This document shows positions 1-9,226 of a stretch of DNA of 64,000 bases, piece by piece (the stretch's first letter is position 1; every line of letters starts with the position of its first letter). Below the pieces are notes generated by a model. That model worked only from the letters and a program-made list of their open reading frames with translations. It ran no database searches and was not told the origin of the DNA. This DNA comes from Rhizobiaceae bacterium (lineage in GTDB: Bacteria > Pseudomonadota > Alphaproteobacteria > Rhizobiales > Rhizobiaceae): assembly GCA_017644105.1 (NCBI GenBank), contig JAEPMD010000015.1, positions 1-64,000 of the forward strand. The letters are read 5' to 3'. Made by a program: the position numbers and the translations under genes.

Positions 1-38
1 CTGTGTTCAGCACAAAGTGCCACTGACAGGTCAAAATT

Positions 39-422
39 TCACTTAAATCTCTTGTTCAAAATTGCCGAGCCACTTCTGATATAAATTGGAAGCCAAATCA
101 AAACTAAGGCGAAAAATACCCATCGCGACCAATCTCGATCATTCAAACGTTTAACGGTTATCGCAAACGATGGGAATATCATAATCAAATCAAAGATTTT
201 TACGCTAAGACTTGGTGGTGGATATGAATCGGAAACGATATCATATCGGAAGTAGTCTGGTTGAATAACAACAGTTCCAAGAAGCCCCGTCATTATTACA
301 ATCCAGAAGCCAAACCAAAAGTCTCCCCGACCTATTCTACCACTAAATGAAAATAATATATAAAGTGCTTTTTTCATCCAATTTTCTTCTTTTGAGGAAA
401 CACGGCGGAACCAATCTAGCAT
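39..422 (-). CDS. DUF805 family small inner-membrane protein
   Basis: A 127-residue protein of the DUF805 (YhaH-like) type; no biochemical role is established for the family. What is visible: the motif SGRIGRGDFWFG near residues 27-38 matches the family signature (F-x-GR-x-x-R-x-x-[FY]-W), followed by three hydrophobic segments at about residues 38-55, 75-91 and 100-115, and a conserved KRLNDRD motif before the last one. An internal methionine (residue 16) could be an alternative start. It stands alone, divergent from the truncated regulator remnant to its right, and nothing nearby suggests a specific partner. Confidence 0.8.
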   Translation of the reverse strand: MLDWFRRVSSKEENWMKKALYILFSFSGRIGRGDFWFGFWIVIMTGLLGTVVIQPDYFRYDIVSDSYPPPSLSVKIFDLIMIFPSFAITVKRLNDRDWSRWVFFALVLIWLPIYIRSGSAILNKRFK

Positions 423-569
423 CCTTTAATTTGTATAGACCTCATTCATGAGGCAGATCAATACCCGTCAGCAAACAAACCAGCGTTACTAAATTACACA
501 GCACATTCGTCTGCATCCTTAATGTTTTATAGTCACAACATCTAGTATTCACCTGTGCGAACGGGATAA
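423..569. promoter_or_regulatory. Intergenic region with short dyad CCTCAT-TC-ATGAGG
   Basis: This stretch separates the leftward DUF805 gene from the regulator remnant. It holds a small dyad (arms 440-445 and 448-453) just upstream of the DUF805 start, which could be an operator or chance. I see no gene here. The sequence does not continue the sigma-54 activator homology that starts at about 573, so its right end marks the point where that gene is truncated. Confidence 0.3.
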
Positions 570-2075
570 GCCTTTAAAGAAGTATGTGCGCAGGCCATTC
601 ACCACGCCAGCCCAAGAAGCAAGGCGCCGTTTATCGCGCTTAATTGTGCAGCCATACCGAAAGAGCTAATTGAATCTGAAATTTTCGGTCACGTGAAAGG
701 CTCGTTTACCGGGGCAACATCTGATCGCGTTGGTGCTGCGGTTTCCGCAAATGGTGGCACATTGTTTTTGGACGAAATTTGTGAAATGGATCTTGATCTG
801 CAATCCAAACTGCTGAGATTTTTACAAACCGGCACAGTACAAAAAGTTGGTAGCGATAAGCTTGAAAAAATCGATGTACGAATTGTCTGCGCGACCAACC
901 GAAATCCGCTTATTGAAGTTGAAGAAGGTCGTTTTAGAGAAGACCTTTATTACCGTTTACATGTGGTGCCGATCGAACTGCCGCCGCTGAGAGCTCGTGA
1001 AAGCGACGTTATTGAAATTGGTCTGGACCTAGTGAAAAACTATTCAAAAGAGGAAGAAAAAGAGTTCAACAGTTTCACTTCTGATGCCGAGGATGCGCTC
1101 TTAAATCACAATTGGCCGGGCAATGTTCGCGAATTACAAAATGTTATTCGAAACGCGATTATTTTGAATGATGGCGAAGAAATCGATGCGTCTATGTTAA
1201 ACTTCGCAAGTCGCCTGCCAAAATCAAATGGTGAAGGAAGTACATCATCCATAAGTGCTGGAGTGGTTGAAAGATCTGCCAATGGCAATGGACTAACAAT
1301 GTCCATCGATCTTGAAAATGCCTTTGCAGATATCGAACGCGAAATCATCGAAGCTGCTGAAATGGTGAAATATGTCGATAATATTTGGCATGCCACCAAA
1401 GTATGTTTTGCCAATGAAGTAGGCCGAATTTGCAAACCACTCGACATCGACAGCCATGAAGTCATGAACATATTTGTTCAAGATACAAAGCTCAACCTTT
1501 CTCCATATTACCTCAAGCCAGGTTTTGCTTATGGTGGCTCATGTCTTCCAAAAGAAGTACGCGCAGTTGCTCATTTAGGTGAGGAATTGGGTGTCGATCT
1601 TCCGCTCGTCAATTCACTGGCAAAAACCAACGAAGAACAAATCCAATCTGCCGTCGATCTAGTTAAAAAAACAGGCAAAAGAAAAATCGGATTCCTTGGC
1701 TTAGCATTTAAAGCAGGCACAGATGATCTGCGCGAAAGCCCTATTCTGGAAGTAATCGCGTCGCTTCTCAAAGAAGGCTATGACGTTAAAACCCACGATC
1801 CAGCGATCGGAAAAGACACTGCAATCAAAGGCCAGTTTAATTATGTGCGCAATGTCTGCCCACATCTAGAACAACTGATCGATGAACTCCCTGACATGAT
1901 GACAGACGATTGTGGTTCGCTTGTTGATGATTGCGATGTTGTGGTCGTGACGCAGAAAAATGCCAATTTCCAAATGCAAGTCGGTGCCCGATTGCACAAT
2001 AAGCAAGTTATCGACCTTGTGCGCCTGTTCGACGAATTACCCAAGACCCAGTCATATGAAGGGATTGGCTGGTAA
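570..2075 (+). pseudogene. In-frame chimera: sigma-54 activator AAA+ fragment joined to GDP-mannose dehydrogenase C-terminus
   Basis: One continuous frame carries two unrelated protein fragments. Codons from about 573 read [14 protein letters not shown], then [21 protein letters not shown] and GSFTGA, which is the AAA+ domain of a bacterial enhancer-binding protein starting inside Walker A. The response-regulator part and the GESGTG of Walker A are missing; a stop lies at 567-569. The only usable start is GTG at 693, inside the domain. Walker B (TLFLDE) and the GNVRELQN region are intact. At about 1342-1365 ([13 protein letters not shown]) the HTH helix is replaced by GDP-mannose 6-dehydrogenase, from EMVKYVDN through the catalytic Cys in GGSCLPKE to a normal C-terminus; the Rossmann NAD domain is absent. 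Neither half should be active. It is a deletion scar or an assembly chimera. Confidence 0.8.
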
Positions 2076-2114
2076 ACCTCTGAAAACAATAAATAAAATT
2101 TAAGGAAATGTGCT

Positions 2115-3989
2115 ATGACTCTATATGATGGAATGAATATTTCCCCGGTCCTTGGTACCAACCAAGCTGACAATATGCGGGGAACAGGGCGCTCGGAGGT
2201 TCTCTCCGGCGCCGGGGGGGACGATACGATTCAAGCCCTCAGCGGTAATGACGAAGTCTTCGGCGGTACCGGTAATGATACGCTCTATGGTCAGGGTGGC
2301 AATGATACGATGTATGGTAATGGTAAGCCCAAATATATCGACATGTCACAATTTCAAGTCACGCAATCCGCACAAGCGACCGTGACCTTCTTGGATGAAG
2401 GCGCGGGATTTCGCAATGCATTGGGTGTGTATGAAATAGATGGCGATGGATCTTTCTCGAACGTCCAAATCCTATTTCCAAACGCCTCAAAAGTTGGCAG
2501 CGGCGGTGATCTGATCCCCGGACAATCCAATGTCCAATTTGATGTCACCCAAGGCGCTGAGCTTGGATTTTTTGTCGTTTCCAATGGTTACGGCAAAGGT
2601 TATCTAAATCGCGAAGCCTTATCAGCCCAAACCGGACATTTTGAACTCCGCAATTCAGACGGCGCTATTGGATCAACATCCGATCGAAGTGTCGAACTCT
2701 TCCATGTTGAAGATGACGGTTCTGAAACTGCTGTTCGCAGTCAATATGGATATTCTCTTTTCCATTCCATTGGCACATCCGCCAATGATTACAAACCTAA
2801 TCCAGATGAATTTGGTCACGTTGTGGGGCGTGCGAACACCGTAAGCGGTGAAGTTCTCATTGGATTTGAGGACCTTTATGGCGGCGGTGACAAAGATTTT
2901 GATGACACCGTTATCTCCGTGCATATCGGACAACAAAACGTAGTGGGTATGTTGCCTCAATCCAATGGGAACGGCGGTGTTCTGCCCGATGATGACATGA
3001 TCTATGGCGGTGACGGCAATGATACGCTCTATGGCATCAGTGGCGATGATATGCTTTCTGGTGGCGATGGAAACGACAATCTCCACGGCAATTCCGGCGA
3101 AGACATGCTTTATGGCAATGACGGAAATGACGTCCTAAACGGTAATTCCGGCAATGATTATCTCTCCGGCGGTAACGGCAATGACGAATTATCTGGAAAT
3201 TCTGGTGATGACGAATTGCATGGCAACGATGGAGTCGACGAACTAAAGGGCAATTCTGGCAATGACACGCTCAACGGCGGCAACGGTAACGATCGTCTTG
3301 AAGGTGGATCAGGTGATGATGTGCTGAACGGCGGAAACGATTCTGATGTTCTCATTGGTGGGTCAGGCGCCGATACCATGGACGGTGGTTCCGGCAATGA
3401 CACATTATCAGCTGGTTCCGGCGATGATATTCTCGATGGCGGATCAGGCAATGATACGCTCAACGGAAATAGTGGCGACGATCAGATGTCAGGTGGTTCC
3501 GGTGCCGACACACTCAATGGCCACTCTGGTGACGATGTCTTGTCTGGTGGATCTGGCCAAGACCGACTTGTTGGCGGTGGAGGTGCCGATACACTTGATG
3601 GCGGTGAGCATAATGACCGCCTCTATGGAGGATCTGGCAATGATACAGTTAGTGGCGGCTTAGGCAATGACTACATCAATGCCGGTTCTGGCAATGATGA
3701 AATTGACGGTGGGGCTGGTAATGACAAAATGATTGGCGGCAGCGGATCCGATAGTTTCATTTTCACCAATAGTGATGATGGTATCGGAAAAGACTGGATC
3801 CTTGATTTCTCACTCACCGACGATAGCATCACCATAGCAGGATTTGATTTCGCAGGTTTTGATGATTTCATGAACCTTGCATCGCAAAACGGCAATCATG
3901 TTTCTATTGATTTGAGCAATGACGAATGTATCAACATTAGAGATTGTCAGTTGGATACATTACAAACGGACATGTTCCTGTTTACTTAA
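2115..3989 (+). CDS. Secreted RTX calcium-binding protein with DUF4114 domain
   Basis: A 624-residue acidic, Gly/Asp/Asn-rich protein. Order of parts: a short RTX block (about residues 30-75, e.g. GGTGNDTLYG), a DUF4114 domain (about 80-272, ending in the typical GFEDLYGGGDKDFDD), a long block of GGxGxD nonapeptide repeats (about 290-545), and a C-terminal segment with SDSFIFTNSDDGIGKDWILDFS, the usual end of RTX proteins. There is no N-terminal signal peptide, so export by a type I system through a C-terminal signal is expected from the family; no such transporter lies in this window. AAGGA 8 bases before the ATG supports the start. The function may be adhesion or matrix binding (inference). 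Some repeat-bearing mannuronan epimerases look similar, but no epimerase catalytic module is visible. Confidence 0.88.
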   Translation: MTLYDGMNISPVLGTNQADNMRGTGRSEVLSGAGGDDTIQALSGNDEVFGGTGNDTLYGQGGNDTMYGNGKPKYIDMSQFQVTQSAQATVTFLDEGAGFRNALGVYEIDGDGSFSNVQILFPNASKVGSGGDLIPGQSNVQFDVTQGAELGFFVVSNGYGKGYLNREALSAQTGHFELRNSDGAIGSTSDRSVELFHVEDDGSETAVRSQYGYSLFHSIGTSANDYKPNPDEFGHVVGRANTVSGEVLIGFEDLYGGGDKDFDDTVISVHIGQQNVVGMLPQSNGNGGVLPDDDMIYGGDGNDTLYGISGDDMLSGGDGNDNLHGNSGEDMLYGNDGNDVLNGNSGNDYLSGGNGNDELSGNSGDDELHGNDGVDELKGNSGNDTLNGGNGNDRLEGGSGDDVLNGGNDSDVLIGGSGADTMDGGSGNDTLSAGSGDDILDGGSGNDTLNGNSGDDQMSGGSGADTLNGHSGDDVLSGGSGQDRLVGGGGADTLDGGEHNDRLYGGSGNDTVSGGLGNDYINAGSGNDEIDGGAGNDKMIGGSGSDSFIFTNSDDGIGKDWILDFSLTDDSITIAGFDFAGFDDFMNLASQNGNHVSIDLSNDECINIRDCQLDTLQTDMFLFT

Positions 3990-3996
3990 AACAAAT

Positions 3997-4023
3997 TGGT
4001 TCGGCTACCTAGTGGCCGAACCA
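3997..4023. terminator. Hairpin between convergent RTX and NUDIX genes
   Basis: A 9-bp stem, TGGTTCGGC with GCCGAACCA around a 9-base loop, lies in the 42-base gap between two convergent genes. There is no clear T-run on either side, so it may act as a bidirectional intrinsic or attenuating terminator. Confidence 0.55.
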
Positions 4024-4031
4024 CTCTCCAT

Positions 4032-4586
4032 TTAAGATCTATTCAAATGAAGTCTTGCCATCGACCACGCTGCGGCATGATGCGTAATGGCAATATCGCC
4101 ATTGAAAAGAGCTCTATCGATCTCATCGACGCTCATTTCTAATTGCACCATCTCCTCAAGATCACCCGAATTGGGTTCCTGAACGAGCCGACATCCTGTC
4201 TGGATAAAATAGGAACCAACACAGCCGCGCTGATTTCCATTATCAGTAAATGTTCCTAGAAGATGCGTATGCGCGGCTTTCACACCCGTTTCTTCTAACA
4301 GCTCGCGTTCACATGCTGTTTCAGGCGCTTCACCTGGATCCACGAAACCACCCGGAAATGTCAGCGAAGTTCGACCAACCCCATGTTTGTATTGGCGCAT
4401 AATCAAGACATTACCATTCTCTAAAAAAGGCACACCAATAACAAATGGCCGTAAATGAACTTGATAAAAATCATCTATGACGCGCTCATCATCAATCTGA
4501 ACTTTTTGACGCACAACTTTCAAAAAAGGTTCAACTTCAAAGACGGTGTCTTCGGTAAGAGTTTTCCATTTATCTGCCAAGATCAT
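4032..4586 (-). CDS. NUDIX hydrolase, ADP-ribose pyrophosphatase-like
   Basis: The protein carries a full NUDIX box, GGFVDPGEAPETACERELLEETGV, matching GX5EX7REUXEEXGU, which binds the divalent metal and hydrolyses nucleoside diphosphates linked to another moiety. The preceding VLIMRQYKHGVGR and the length of about 184 residues fit the ADP-sugar pyrophosphatase (NudF-like) subgroup; the substrate is not determinable from sequence. I place the start at the ATG at 4586; an in-frame TTG lies 12 bases upstream and another TTG 6 bases downstream. It is a single gene convergent with the RTX gene. Confidence 0.85.
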   Translation of the reverse strand: MILADKWKTLTEDTVFEVEPFLKVVRQKVQIDDERVIDDFYQVHLRPFVIGVPFLENGNVLIMRQYKHGVGRTSLTFPGGFVDPGEAPETACERELLEETGVKAAHTHLLGTFTDNGNQRGCVGSYFIQTGCRLVQEPNSGDLEEMVQLEMSVDEIDRALFNGDIAITHHAAAWSMARLHLNRS

Positions 4587-4706
4587 TCCACCTTTCAAGT
4601 TGGATGAATCTTATGCGTTAAAGGAAGTGTGTGACAAGGATAAAATTTGGCTCGGATGAAATCCAAATTGATCCGCATCCGAGACACAAATCCAATCTTA
4701 TAGATG

Positions 4707-5243
4707 TTATTCAGCAGAGCTTCGAACAGACCAAGTCTGATAGGCAGAAGATGCATCGTCGCAGGTTTCCAGCGAAAGTACTTTGATTTGGTTTGCATCA
4801 CTGCGCCCAGTGCGGGTTGCTTCAGCTAGCGTTAGACACATGTTATCTGCAGAAGCAGGGGTGATTGTACCTTGGCCTAAAAATGTGAATGACTGCGCTG
4901 CGCTACCATCGCAAGTGGCCAAATCGACAGATGTGCCAGCATCGTTTGAAGCAACGGATGCGCAAACATCAAATTCAGTCATATAAAGGATGCCATCAGC
5001 AAATTTGGCAGAGTCAAAAGCCTGATCAACCCCAAGTTCCCCTGATGGGCTATAGCATGTATGGCCCTGCAATCCATCATCTGGATTGGCATTATCGCCT
5101 TGTGCTTTTGCAATGTCTAAACAATATCCGTTCTGAACGTTATCGAGAATATCAGTAAGATAAATTTCAACCTTTTCAGCGTGCGCGTTTGTCACGGAAA
5201 CCAAAGTGGAAAATGAAATTACTAGTGTGATTGTTTTTAACAT
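4707..5243 (-). CDS. Secreted ricin B-type beta-trefoil lectin-like protein
   Basis: A 178-residue protein with a clear signal peptide (about residues 1-22, ending NAHA). The mature part is nearly all one ricin-type beta-trefoil: YCLDIA near the start, then DQAF, CDGSAAQSF and a final CDDASSAYQTWSV, which are the Q-x-F/W repeats of that fold, plus regularly spaced cysteines that probably form disulfides. Such domains bind carbohydrate, but the ligand is unknown and no catalytic domain is attached. It is transcribed alone; the 198 bases upstream (5244-5441) hold no gene that I can see. Confidence 0.75.
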   Translation of the reverse strand: MLKTITLVISFSTLVSVTNAHAEKVEIYLTDILDNVQNGYCLDIAKAQGDNANPDDGLQGHTCYSPSGELGVDQAFDSAKFADGILYMTEFDVCASVASNDAGTSVDLATCDGSAAQSFTFLGQGTITPASADNMCLTLAEATRTGRSDANQIKVLSLETCDDASSAYQTWSVRSSAE

Positions 5244-5441
5244 ATCGATCGACCTTTCGATGTTAAAGTGTGAATAATTTAGTGCTAGAAGCGCGATTTC
5301 CAGACCCTATAGCCGAGACTTTGCTGAACTCAGACACAAGCTGCATTTCTAAAAACAATGTGAAGCAATTATGGAGTTTGTTCTTTTTTGCGAATAAATT
5401 GATGCGGGTAATATTCAAGTGAGAATTGACTGATACTTATC

Positions 5442-6242
5442 TCACAATTTCATCAATTCTTCACGAACCGGTGCGCCTTGGATCTTATATTTTTCGAGCG
5501 CTTCTGCGCCGTGAAATTGCATCACAGCAGCATCAAATGAGCGGCGCTCTTGAAGCTGTGCCACCCAACGATTAAGCGAAGAAAATTGCTCACCCGACCA
5601 ATCAGGCGTCAGTTGCAAAAATCTAATTCTCATAACAAATGGCAAAATGGCAAAGTCTGCGAGTGATAAAGTCTCACCGGATAAAAACTCATTTTGCGCT
5701 AATTTGGCATCAATCTTGTGATAGATGTTTTTCAGAAAAAGAATTGCTGATGAGGCCGCAAAACCAGACAGGCCATTTTGCACAACATCATTTATGCGCT
5801 GTGCCCTCGCCTTATCGGGTGTGCGATCGAGCTTTAAGAAAAGCTCTTCCGGCGGTAAATTTAAGAGCTTGGCACGGTTCAAGGCAAGCGTGGTTAACAC
5901 ATGTACGGCTGAATGAAATCGAACAGATTCCACCATCCATTCTTTAATCGCGTCATTTATATCGGTGTTGAGGGAAAAATCACCCCCCTCTTCGACTGAT
6001 GCCGCGAGATGCATCATGATATCATTTGATTCCGTTAAACAAACATCATTATCGATATATGTTGGCACAGATGCCTTGGGATTGAGAGCTCTGTAATCTG
6101 GGGTGAACTGCTGACCCTTTTTCAGATCAAGCACTTGTCCATGCCAATCGACGTCGAGTTCGGCCAGAACCAGCCGAACCTTCTGCGAGCAAACAGAGGT
6201 TTTGGAATGATAAAGCACCGGAATGTCCACATTGTTGTTCAT
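5442..6242 (-). CDS. Glutathione S-transferase family protein
   Basis: A 266-residue cytosolic GST-like protein. The thioredoxin-like N-domain is visible (LYHSKTSVCSQKVRLVLAELDV, residues 10-31; NPKASVPTY with the cis-proline; LTESNDIMMHL with the Glu-Ser glutathione-binding pair), followed by an all-helical C-domain containing LSLADFAILPFV. It is slightly longer than typical (about 200-230) because of an extended helical insertion around residues 100-160. It lies 25 bases downstream of the LeuA-like synthase on the same strand, so the two are likely cotranscribed. The substrate is unknown. Confidence 0.85.
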   Translation of the reverse strand: MNNNVDIPVLYHSKTSVCSQKVRLVLAELDVDWHGQVLDLKKGQQFTPDYRALNPKASVPTYIDNDVCLTESNDIMMHLAASVEEGGDFSLNTDINDAIKEWMVESVRFHSAVHVLTTLALNRAKLLNLPPEELFLKLDRTPDKARAQRINDVVQNGLSGFAASSAILFLKNIYHKIDAKLAQNEFLSGETLSLADFAILPFVMRIRFLQLTPDWSGEQFSSLNRWVAQLQERRSFDAAVMQFHGAEALEKYKIQGAPVREELMKL

Positions 6243-6267
6243 ATGAACATTCCAATATCAAATGGTG

Positions 6268-7488
6268 CTAGGCAGCAGAGCTTGAACGCACGCCGTCTAC
6301 GATCGCCTTGAATTCTTGGTCATCAAGAATATCGCGTTTTTGAATACCAGCTTTCTTCACCTCAGCCAGCATTTCAGCAATCTGCTCATCGTCAGCAGCA
6401 CCCAAATTGAGCTCTTCAAGCTTATAAAGAATTGAAGCCTTACCGCTTTTCTTGCCCAGAACAACTTCGCCCACGCGACCCGTCAGTGCCGGATGTGTCC
6501 CAAACATGACCAGCGGGTCATGCATAACGAAATTAATGCCAATACCGGATTCTCGCGTGAAGTTGCCAGACCCCAAGATCGGTTTATTACGTTGGATCGG
6601 AATATTTGAAAGCTTGGAAAGCAAATCACCCAGTTCAGGCAATTTGTCCATCCGATAGCCAGTATCGTAACCGTATAGTAGATCAAGACCCAGCATCAGC
6701 TCTTCAAGTGCGGCATTGCCGGTGCGTTCACCCAAGCCATTACCGCATGAATGAACGCATTCCGCCCCAGCAGTCACCGCCGCCAATTCCGTGGCAACCC
6801 CCATACCAAAATCGTTATGTGTGTGAATCTCAATCGGTAGCGACGTCATGTCTTTGACCCATCGCACCATATATTTAATAGCCTCAGGTGTCGCACATCC
6901 CATTGTGTCCACAATGCCGATGGAATCCGGTGGCGCTTCCGCCATCACACCTTTGCAAAGATTTTCTAAATCATCAGCGCGCGCGCGTGTTGTATCATAA
7001 GGAAAGAACACCGCATGAAGACCGTTCTCTTTCGCATAACGAATGATCGGCGCACTCTTTGCCAACACATCTTTCCATGTCCAACCAAATTGCGTGACGA
7101 GCTTCGGATAACCAATTGGAACCTCAATAATCACACCGTCTGCACCGCATTCAAGTGCTTTATCAATGTCAGATTTCATTGCACGGGCAAAGGTATAAAT
7201 ACGTGACTTCAAACCGAGCTTGGTGATCTGTTTGATCGCCTCTTCATCTTGCGGGGACACAGCCGGCATACCCGCTTCAATACGTTCAACGCCAACTTCG
7301 TCGAGCTTTTGCGCGATCGCAACTTTATCGTCAATTGAAAACACCACACCAGGTGTCTGCTCACCATCACGCAAAGTTGCATCGTGAATGTCCACTTTTT
7401 CTGGAAGGTCTAGGGACTTTCTAACCTCTGGCACGAAGTTATACGGACTTACCCAGTATTTGCCGTCTTCAAAATGATCTTCGCGCAC
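6268..7488 (-). CDS. LeuA/NifV-like synthase of the DRE-TIM metallolyase family
   Basis: A 406-residue TIM-barrel enzyme of the isopropylmalate/homocitrate synthase family, which condenses an acyl-CoA with a 2-oxo acid. Key motifs: HDATLRDGEQTPG (residues 35-47, the DRE-type metal site), EIHTHNDFGMG (metal histidines) and GLGERTGNAALEE. It lacks the C-terminal LeuA allosteric domain, which argues against a plain leucine biosynthesis enzyme and for a homocitrate-synthase-like or specialised condensing enzyme. Its substrate cannot be read from sequence. It is divergent from malonyl-CoA decarboxylase, with AT-rich palindromes in the shared intergenic region, so co-regulation with malonyl/acetyl-CoA metabolism is plausible. 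Confidence 0.82.
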   Translation of the reverse strand: MREDHFEDGKYWVSPYNFVPEVRKSLDLPEKVDIHDATLRDGEQTPGVVFSIDDKVAIAQKLDEVGVERIEAGMPAVSPQDEEAIKQITKLGLKSRIYTFARAMKSDIDKALECGADGVIIEVPIGYPKLVTQFGWTWKDVLAKSAPIIRYAKENGLHAVFFPYDTTRARADDLENLCKGVMAEAPPDSIGIVDTMGCATPEAIKYMVRWVKDMTSLPIEIHTHNDFGMGVATELAAVTAGAECVHSCGNGLGERTGNAALEELMLGLDLLYGYDTGYRMDKLPELGDLLSKLSNIPIQRNKPILGSGNFTRESGIGINFVMHDPLVMFGTHPALTGRVGEVVLGKKSGKASILYKLEELNLGAADDEQIAEMLAEVKKAGIQKRDILDDQEFKAIVDGVRSSSAA

Positions 7489-7570
7489 TTTTTCTCCAAT
7501 ATATTGTTCGTGTGACCTGCTAGGCGAATTTTCTGATACTATTTTTCACATATATTTTACTATTTCAACC

Positions 7571-7588
7571 AAAAATATCAATATTTTT
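7571..7588. promoter_or_regulatory. AT-rich palindrome AAAAATAT-CA-ATATTTTT
   Basis: An 18-base near-perfect inverted repeat (only the central CA breaks symmetry) upstream of the leftward LeuA-like gene. It has the same pattern as elements at 7753-7764 and 15325-15338. It is a candidate operator for the nearby FCD-type GntR regulator (inference). Confidence 0.45.
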
Positions 7589-7722
7589 AAATAATCTACA
7601 TTATAATATTTTCGTGAAAAACACAGAAAAACTACTGTAATTCGAAAACAGTAAACTTCATATAACGTTGAAAATAAATGATTAATTTAGTTCTCATCAA
7701 AATCGATGAGTGCTTTTACGCC

Positions 7723-7764
7723 CTCAAAAATATCAACTTGTAAAGTCTCAAAAATATCGATATT
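7723..7764. promoter_or_regulatory. Direct repeat CTCAAAAATATC twice plus perfect palindrome AATATCGATATT
   Basis: CTCAAAAATATC occurs at 7723-7734 and again at 7747-7758, 24 bases apart. The second copy runs into the perfect 12-base palindrome AATATCGATATT (7753-7764), ending 8 bases before the malonyl-CoA decarboxylase start. Its position in the leader suggests repression by roadblock or by overlap with the promoter. It shares a core with the element before the YciI gene. Confidence 0.5.
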
Positions 7765-7772
7765 ATTGTTTT

Positions 7773-9155
7773 ATGATGCCAAACTCTTTTGCAATATCTA
7801 ATTTTTTATCCGCTGTGGCCCATCGCGGGCGCACAATTATCGGCATGCCACATGAGGATCGAAAGAAAGTCACAAGCGATAAAGTCATCGAATTGTGCCA
7901 CAAGCTTTTGTCCAGCAAAGGTGAGGCATCGGGCATAGCATTATCGTTCGAAATCTTGGATTGCTACCAATATTTGCCGCGACAAGAGAAGCTGCTCTTC
8001 TTCAAAGCATTGCTGAGCGAGTTTTCAGCACCACAAGAACAAGCGCTCAATGCGGCGCGTGCATTTCTTGAAAGTCCGTCGGATAGCAATCTGGCGCTTT
8101 TGTCCGAGATGAGCGAACCCATGCGTCGGCGGCTTATTTTGCGGCTTAACCAAGCCGACAATGCCACGCTTTTACTCATAAAAATGCGCGAAGACCTTCT
8201 CGAATTCATGAGAGAAGTTCCAGAACTTTCCGATGTAGATAAGGATTTCAAAAAGCTCTTCACATCCTGGTTCAATGGCGGCTTTCTCATTCTAAAACGC
8301 CTGGACTGGTCAAGCTCCGCTTCAATCTTAGAAAAAATCATCCGCTATGAAGCCGTTCACAACATGTCTGGTTGGGATGATTTACGCAAACGTCTTGATC
8401 CACCCGATCGCCATATCTACGGTTTCTTCCATCCACGTCTTGAAGAGGAACCTCTTATTTTTGTGGAAGTCGCGCTCACCGCCGACAAGCCTCAAGAGAT
8501 TGGGTTTATTCTTGAAGATGGTCGAGAATTTCTAGATCCAGACACTGCAAAAACCGCGACTTTCTATTCCATCTCAAATTGCCAAAAGGGATTAAGAGGC
8601 ATTCCTCTCGGTAGCTTCTTAATCAAACAGGTCGTTGAGGATTTGCGCGAAACATTCCCCGCGCTCGAAGAATTCGTCACGCTTTCTCCCATTCCTGGAT
8701 TTGCCAGATGGTTGGATAATTTCTTAGATGACGAAACCAAATTACTGCCAGCCGAGATTAGAAGTGCGTTATTGGAACTCCAGACCAGCGAATGGCTAGG
8801 AAATGAAAATGCCATTTCCAGAATTTCAGGTGCCGTACAGTTAGCGGTCGCCTACTACATTACCTATGAAAAAGATCGCAATGAGTTACCGCTTGATTCG
8901 GTCGCCAAATTTCACTTAGGCAATGGCGCGAGGTTGGAGCGCACCAATTGGCCTGCAGATTTATCCAAAAGTGGTCTTAAAAACTCATTCGGCGCCATGG
9001 TCAATTACAGCTATCGGCTCCATGAGATTGAAAAGAATCACGAGCGTTTTGTTGAAAAAGGTGAGTTTACCACATCTTCTGCGATATCTCGCTCAGCAAA
9101 AGGTTTCATGAACAACCTGACCTTGTTGGAAAGCACCATCGATGATATTGCGTAA
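7773..9155 (+). CDS. Malonyl-CoA decarboxylase
   Basis: A protein of about 460 residues that decarboxylates malonyl-CoA to acetyl-CoA in the cytoplasm. It shows the helical N-domain (ELCHKLLSSKGEASGIALSFEIL) and the GNAT-fold catalytic C-domain, with FYSISNCQKGLRGIPLG, FVTLSPIPGFARWL (catalytic Ser in LSPIPGF) and a late VAKFHLGNGARLERTNW with YSYRL, all hallmarks of the family (MatA in rhizobia). The frame is open back to a GTG at 7710, but MPNSFAISNFLSAVAHRGR resembles the usual N-terminus, so ATG 7773 or 7776 is preferred. There is no clear Shine-Dalgarno; the palindrome lies there instead. The next gene is a GntR regulator on the same strand. Confidence 0.92.
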   Translation: MMPNSFAISNFLSAVAHRGRTIIGMPHEDRKKVTSDKVIELCHKLLSSKGEASGIALSFEILDCYQYLPRQEKLLFFKALLSEFSAPQEQALNAARAFLESPSDSNLALLSEMSEPMRRRLILRLNQADNATLLLIKMREDLLEFMREVPELSDVDKDFKKLFTSWFNGGFLILKRLDWSSSASILEKIIRYEAVHNMSGWDDLRKRLDPPDRHIYGFFHPRLEEEPLIFVEVALTADKPQEIGFILEDGREFLDPDTAKTATFYSISNCQKGLRGIPLGSFLIKQVVEDLRETFPALEEFVTLSPIPGFARWLDNFLDDETKLLPAEIRSALLELQTSEWLGNENAISRISGAVQLAVAYYITYEKDRNELPLDSVAKFHLGNGARLERTNWPADLSKSGLKNSFGAMVNYSYRLHEIEKNHERFVEKGEFTTSSAISRSAKGFMNNLTLLESTIDDIA

Positions 9156-9226
9156 ACGATCAAAATGGTGCTTTACCCAAAAAGTGGAGCAGAACCTGTA
9201 GATTTGACATAGATAAGAGCCAAAAC

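Noticed and set aside
3158-3463. Antisense reading frame across the RTX repeats
   Set aside because: It is a Ser/Pro-rich shadow created by the repeat codons and has no independent start signal or family similarity.
2990-3760. Regularly spaced repeats resembling a CRISPR array or minisatellite
   Set aside because: The periodicity is 27 bases and in frame, coding GGxGxD nonapeptides of the RTX domain; the repeats are degenerate and have no unique spacers.
7500-7770. AT-rich stretch as a replication origin
   Set aside because: There are no DnaA-box clusters or origin-associated genes; the AT richness fits a divergent promoter region with operators.
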